DNA of 5,854 nt from an uncultured Oscillospiraceae bacterium (GTDB lineage Bacteria; Bacillota; Clostridia; Oscillospirales; Oscillospiraceae). This document shows positions 5,173-5,854 of this stretch, one piece after another. The stretch is taken from the NCBI GenBank assembly GCA_934661135.1, contig CAKUJA010000112.1, positions 1 to 5,854 on the forward strand. Direction: 5' to 3'. The notes under the pieces are model-generated. The model worked only from the letters and a program-made list of their open reading frames with translations, was not told the DNA's origin and made no database searches. A program made the position numbers and the translations under genes. Position 1 is the stretch's first letter. The number at the start of each line of letters is the position of its first letter.

Positions 5173-5186
5173 TGGTGCGAGTGGTG
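5173..5186 (-). other. tRNA 3'-end remnant (probably tRNA-Leu), putative att site
   Basis: On the minus strand this reads CACCACTCGCACCA: a 7-nt acceptor arm CACTCGC, discriminator A, CCA, and the last bases of a T stem. An acceptor pairing with GCGAGTG plus A73 fits bacterial tRNA-Leu. The sequence upstream then departs from any tRNA, and a terminator follows directly downstream. This is the expected scar where an element integrated into a tRNA 3' end, with the intact tRNA restored at the far end, outside this window. Confidence 0.6.
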
Positions 5187-5270
5187 ATACAGAACTTTTT
5201 GAAAAAGCCAGTAATATCAACGGTTTTCAAGGCGGACGAGTAGCAAATAACTTGTATATATCCCCTTTTC

Positions 5271-5302
5271 GGGCGACTGTTTTTAAGACAGCCGCCCTTT
5301 TT
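5271..5302 (+). terminator. Rightward terminator at the element edge
   Basis: GGGCGACTGT (5271-5280) pairs with ACAGCCGCCC (5288-5297) with one mismatch and is followed by TTTTT. No gene precedes it inside the element, so it may insulate the element from host transcription or end a short RNA. Confidence 0.7.
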
Positions 5303-5336
5303 CTATACCTAAATTCAAGTGTTGTGATTAGGGTGC

Positions 5337-5432
5337 GAAAGCCTCTGTTTTTTCCTCTCTGACCGCCGCAAGCAGGCGGGCATGGATGTTTTCCTATGGA
5401 TCACATCCGAGAGGCAAACCGGAGGCTTTTTT
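5337..5432 (+). ncRNA. Predicted structured leader RNA ending in a U-tract
   Basis: Four nested helices can be drawn. P1 is AAAGCCTCTG (5338-5347) with CGGAGGCTTT (5420-5429). P2 is CCTCTC (5354-5359) with GAGAGG (5409-5414). P3 is CCGCC (5363-5367) with GGCGG (5375-5379). P4 is GGATGT (5384-5389) with ACATCC (5403-5408). P2 encloses a junction with P3 and P4. P1 ends in six T residues, so the fold itself is terminator-like, 45 nt before the ATG at 5478. It could be an attenuator of the downstream gene or an independent small RNA. I do not recognise a named RNA family. Confidence 0.5.
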
Positions 5433-5477
5433 CATCGAAATCAACACTTTTCATTTTCAGAGGAAGGAGGTGCGAAG

Positions 5478-5854
5478 ATGGCTGTATTCCGTATCGAAAA
5501 GACCAGGGATTACACGGTCATGTCAAACTATCATCTGCGGGATATGTCGCTGTCGCTGAAAGCGAAAGGGCTTTTATCTCTCATGTTGTCTCTGCCGGAG
5601 AATTGGGACTACACCATGAAGGGTCTTGCCCGTATCTGCAAGGATGGAATTGACAGCATCAGTGGTGGCATCCGGGAGCTGGAGGCGCACGGCTATCTGA
5701 TCCGTGCGCGTGTCCGTGGCGCAAACGGGCAGCTCGGCTCTATCGAATACACCATTCTGGAACAGCCTAAAACGCCATCACCTACACAGGAAAAACCTAT
5801 ACGGGAAAATCCCGTACAGGCAAATCCAATGTTGGACGCTCCAATTCAGGAGAA
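5478..5854 (+). CDS. Winged-helix protein of a conjugative element, C-terminus outside window
   Basis: At least 125 residues are encoded and no stop is reached. Residues 1-30 (MAVFRIEKTRDYTVMSNYHL) lead into a winged helix-turn-helix at about 22-80: LSLKAKGLLSLML, a TMKGLARICKDG turn, and the recognition-like helix SISGGIRELEAHGYL, then a wing ending in YTILEQP near residue 100. After that a proline-rich linker with loose repeats (EKPIRENP, VQANP) begins. This architecture is typical of HTH proteins related to replication initiators at the edge of Tn1549-like elements in Firmicutes, where a conserved C-terminal domain normally follows. The start is fixed by AAGGAGG 7 nt upstream, although the frame is open back to an ATG at 5382. 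It follows the predicted structured RNA and may be controlled by it. Confidence 0.85.
   Translation, partial: MAVFRIEKTRDYTVMSNYHLRDMSLSLKAKGLLSLMLSLPENWDYTMKGLARICKDGIDSISGGIRELEAHGYLIRARVRGANGQLGSIEYTILEQPKTPSPTQEKPIRENPVQANPMLDAPIQE

Larger units (their letters stand above)
5187..5854 (+). mobile_element. Left edge of an integrative conjugative element (partial)
   Basis: To the right of the tRNA scar the base composition becomes more AT-rich. The content also changes: about 290 non-coding bases hold a terminator and a structured RNA, followed by the first gene of a type typical of Tn1549-like conjugative elements. Integrase, relaxase and the other end are not in view, so the element type is inferred from this one gene and the att-like scar. 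Confidence 0.55.

Noticed and set aside
5015..5362. A 115-codon plus-strand open frame across two terminators and the tRNA scar
   Set aside because: It overlaps the end of the PfoR-like gene, crosses hairpin terminators and the integration junction, and has no ribosome binding site.

Overview
The window looks like chromosome of a fairly GC-rich Clostridia member, most likely a gut Oscillospiraceae/Ruminococcaceae-type organism. This is inferred from strong AGGAGG-type ribosome binding sites, short intergenic regions with canonical terminators, a poly-4Fe-4S ferredoxin, a PfoR-type PTS IIC protein, and the edge of a Firmicutes-type integrative conjugative element at the right end. Species cannot be assigned from the sequence alone.

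Layout. Positions 1-202 are non-coding and consist of a chain of consecutive hairpins, ending in a rightward rho-independent terminator. A four-cluster ferredoxin gene (minus strand, 620-234) and a small Gly/Asn/Thr-rich lipoprotein gene (plus, 818-1126) diverge from a shared promoter region. A two-way terminator separates the lipoprotein from a convergent two-gene minus-strand operon (3118-1218). The first gene of that operon is an orotidine-5'-phosphate-decarboxylase-fold protein that has lost key active-site residues. The second is a histidine phosphatase fused to a C-terminal GNAT acetyltransferase domain.

Positions 3119-3546 carry two direct copies of a 157-160 bp MITE-like element with terminal inverted repeats, bordered by CTAG/TA target-like sequence. 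They flank a 71-bp segment with outward-facing -10 boxes at both ends, so each element would lie in the 5' leader of one of two divergent genes: the decarboxylase-like operon, and a 56-residue single-span membrane protein at 3547-3717. Next come a tRNA-Arg(ACG) with its own promoter and terminator, and a PfoR/EIIC-family membrane protein (3975-5048) with a strong terminator.

The right end is an integration junction. A minus-strand 14-nt remnant matching the 3' end of a tRNA, most likely tRNA-Leu, with its terminator is followed by foreign sequence. That sequence has a terminator, a predicted structured RNA ending in a U-tract, and the start of a winged-helix replication/transfer-type protein typical of Tn1549-like elements, which runs off the window.

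The strongest leads are the degenerate decarboxylase paralogue co-transcribed with a phosphatase-acetyltransferase fusion, the twin MITEs sitting exactly downstream of divergent -10 boxes, and the structured leader RNA at the element edge.
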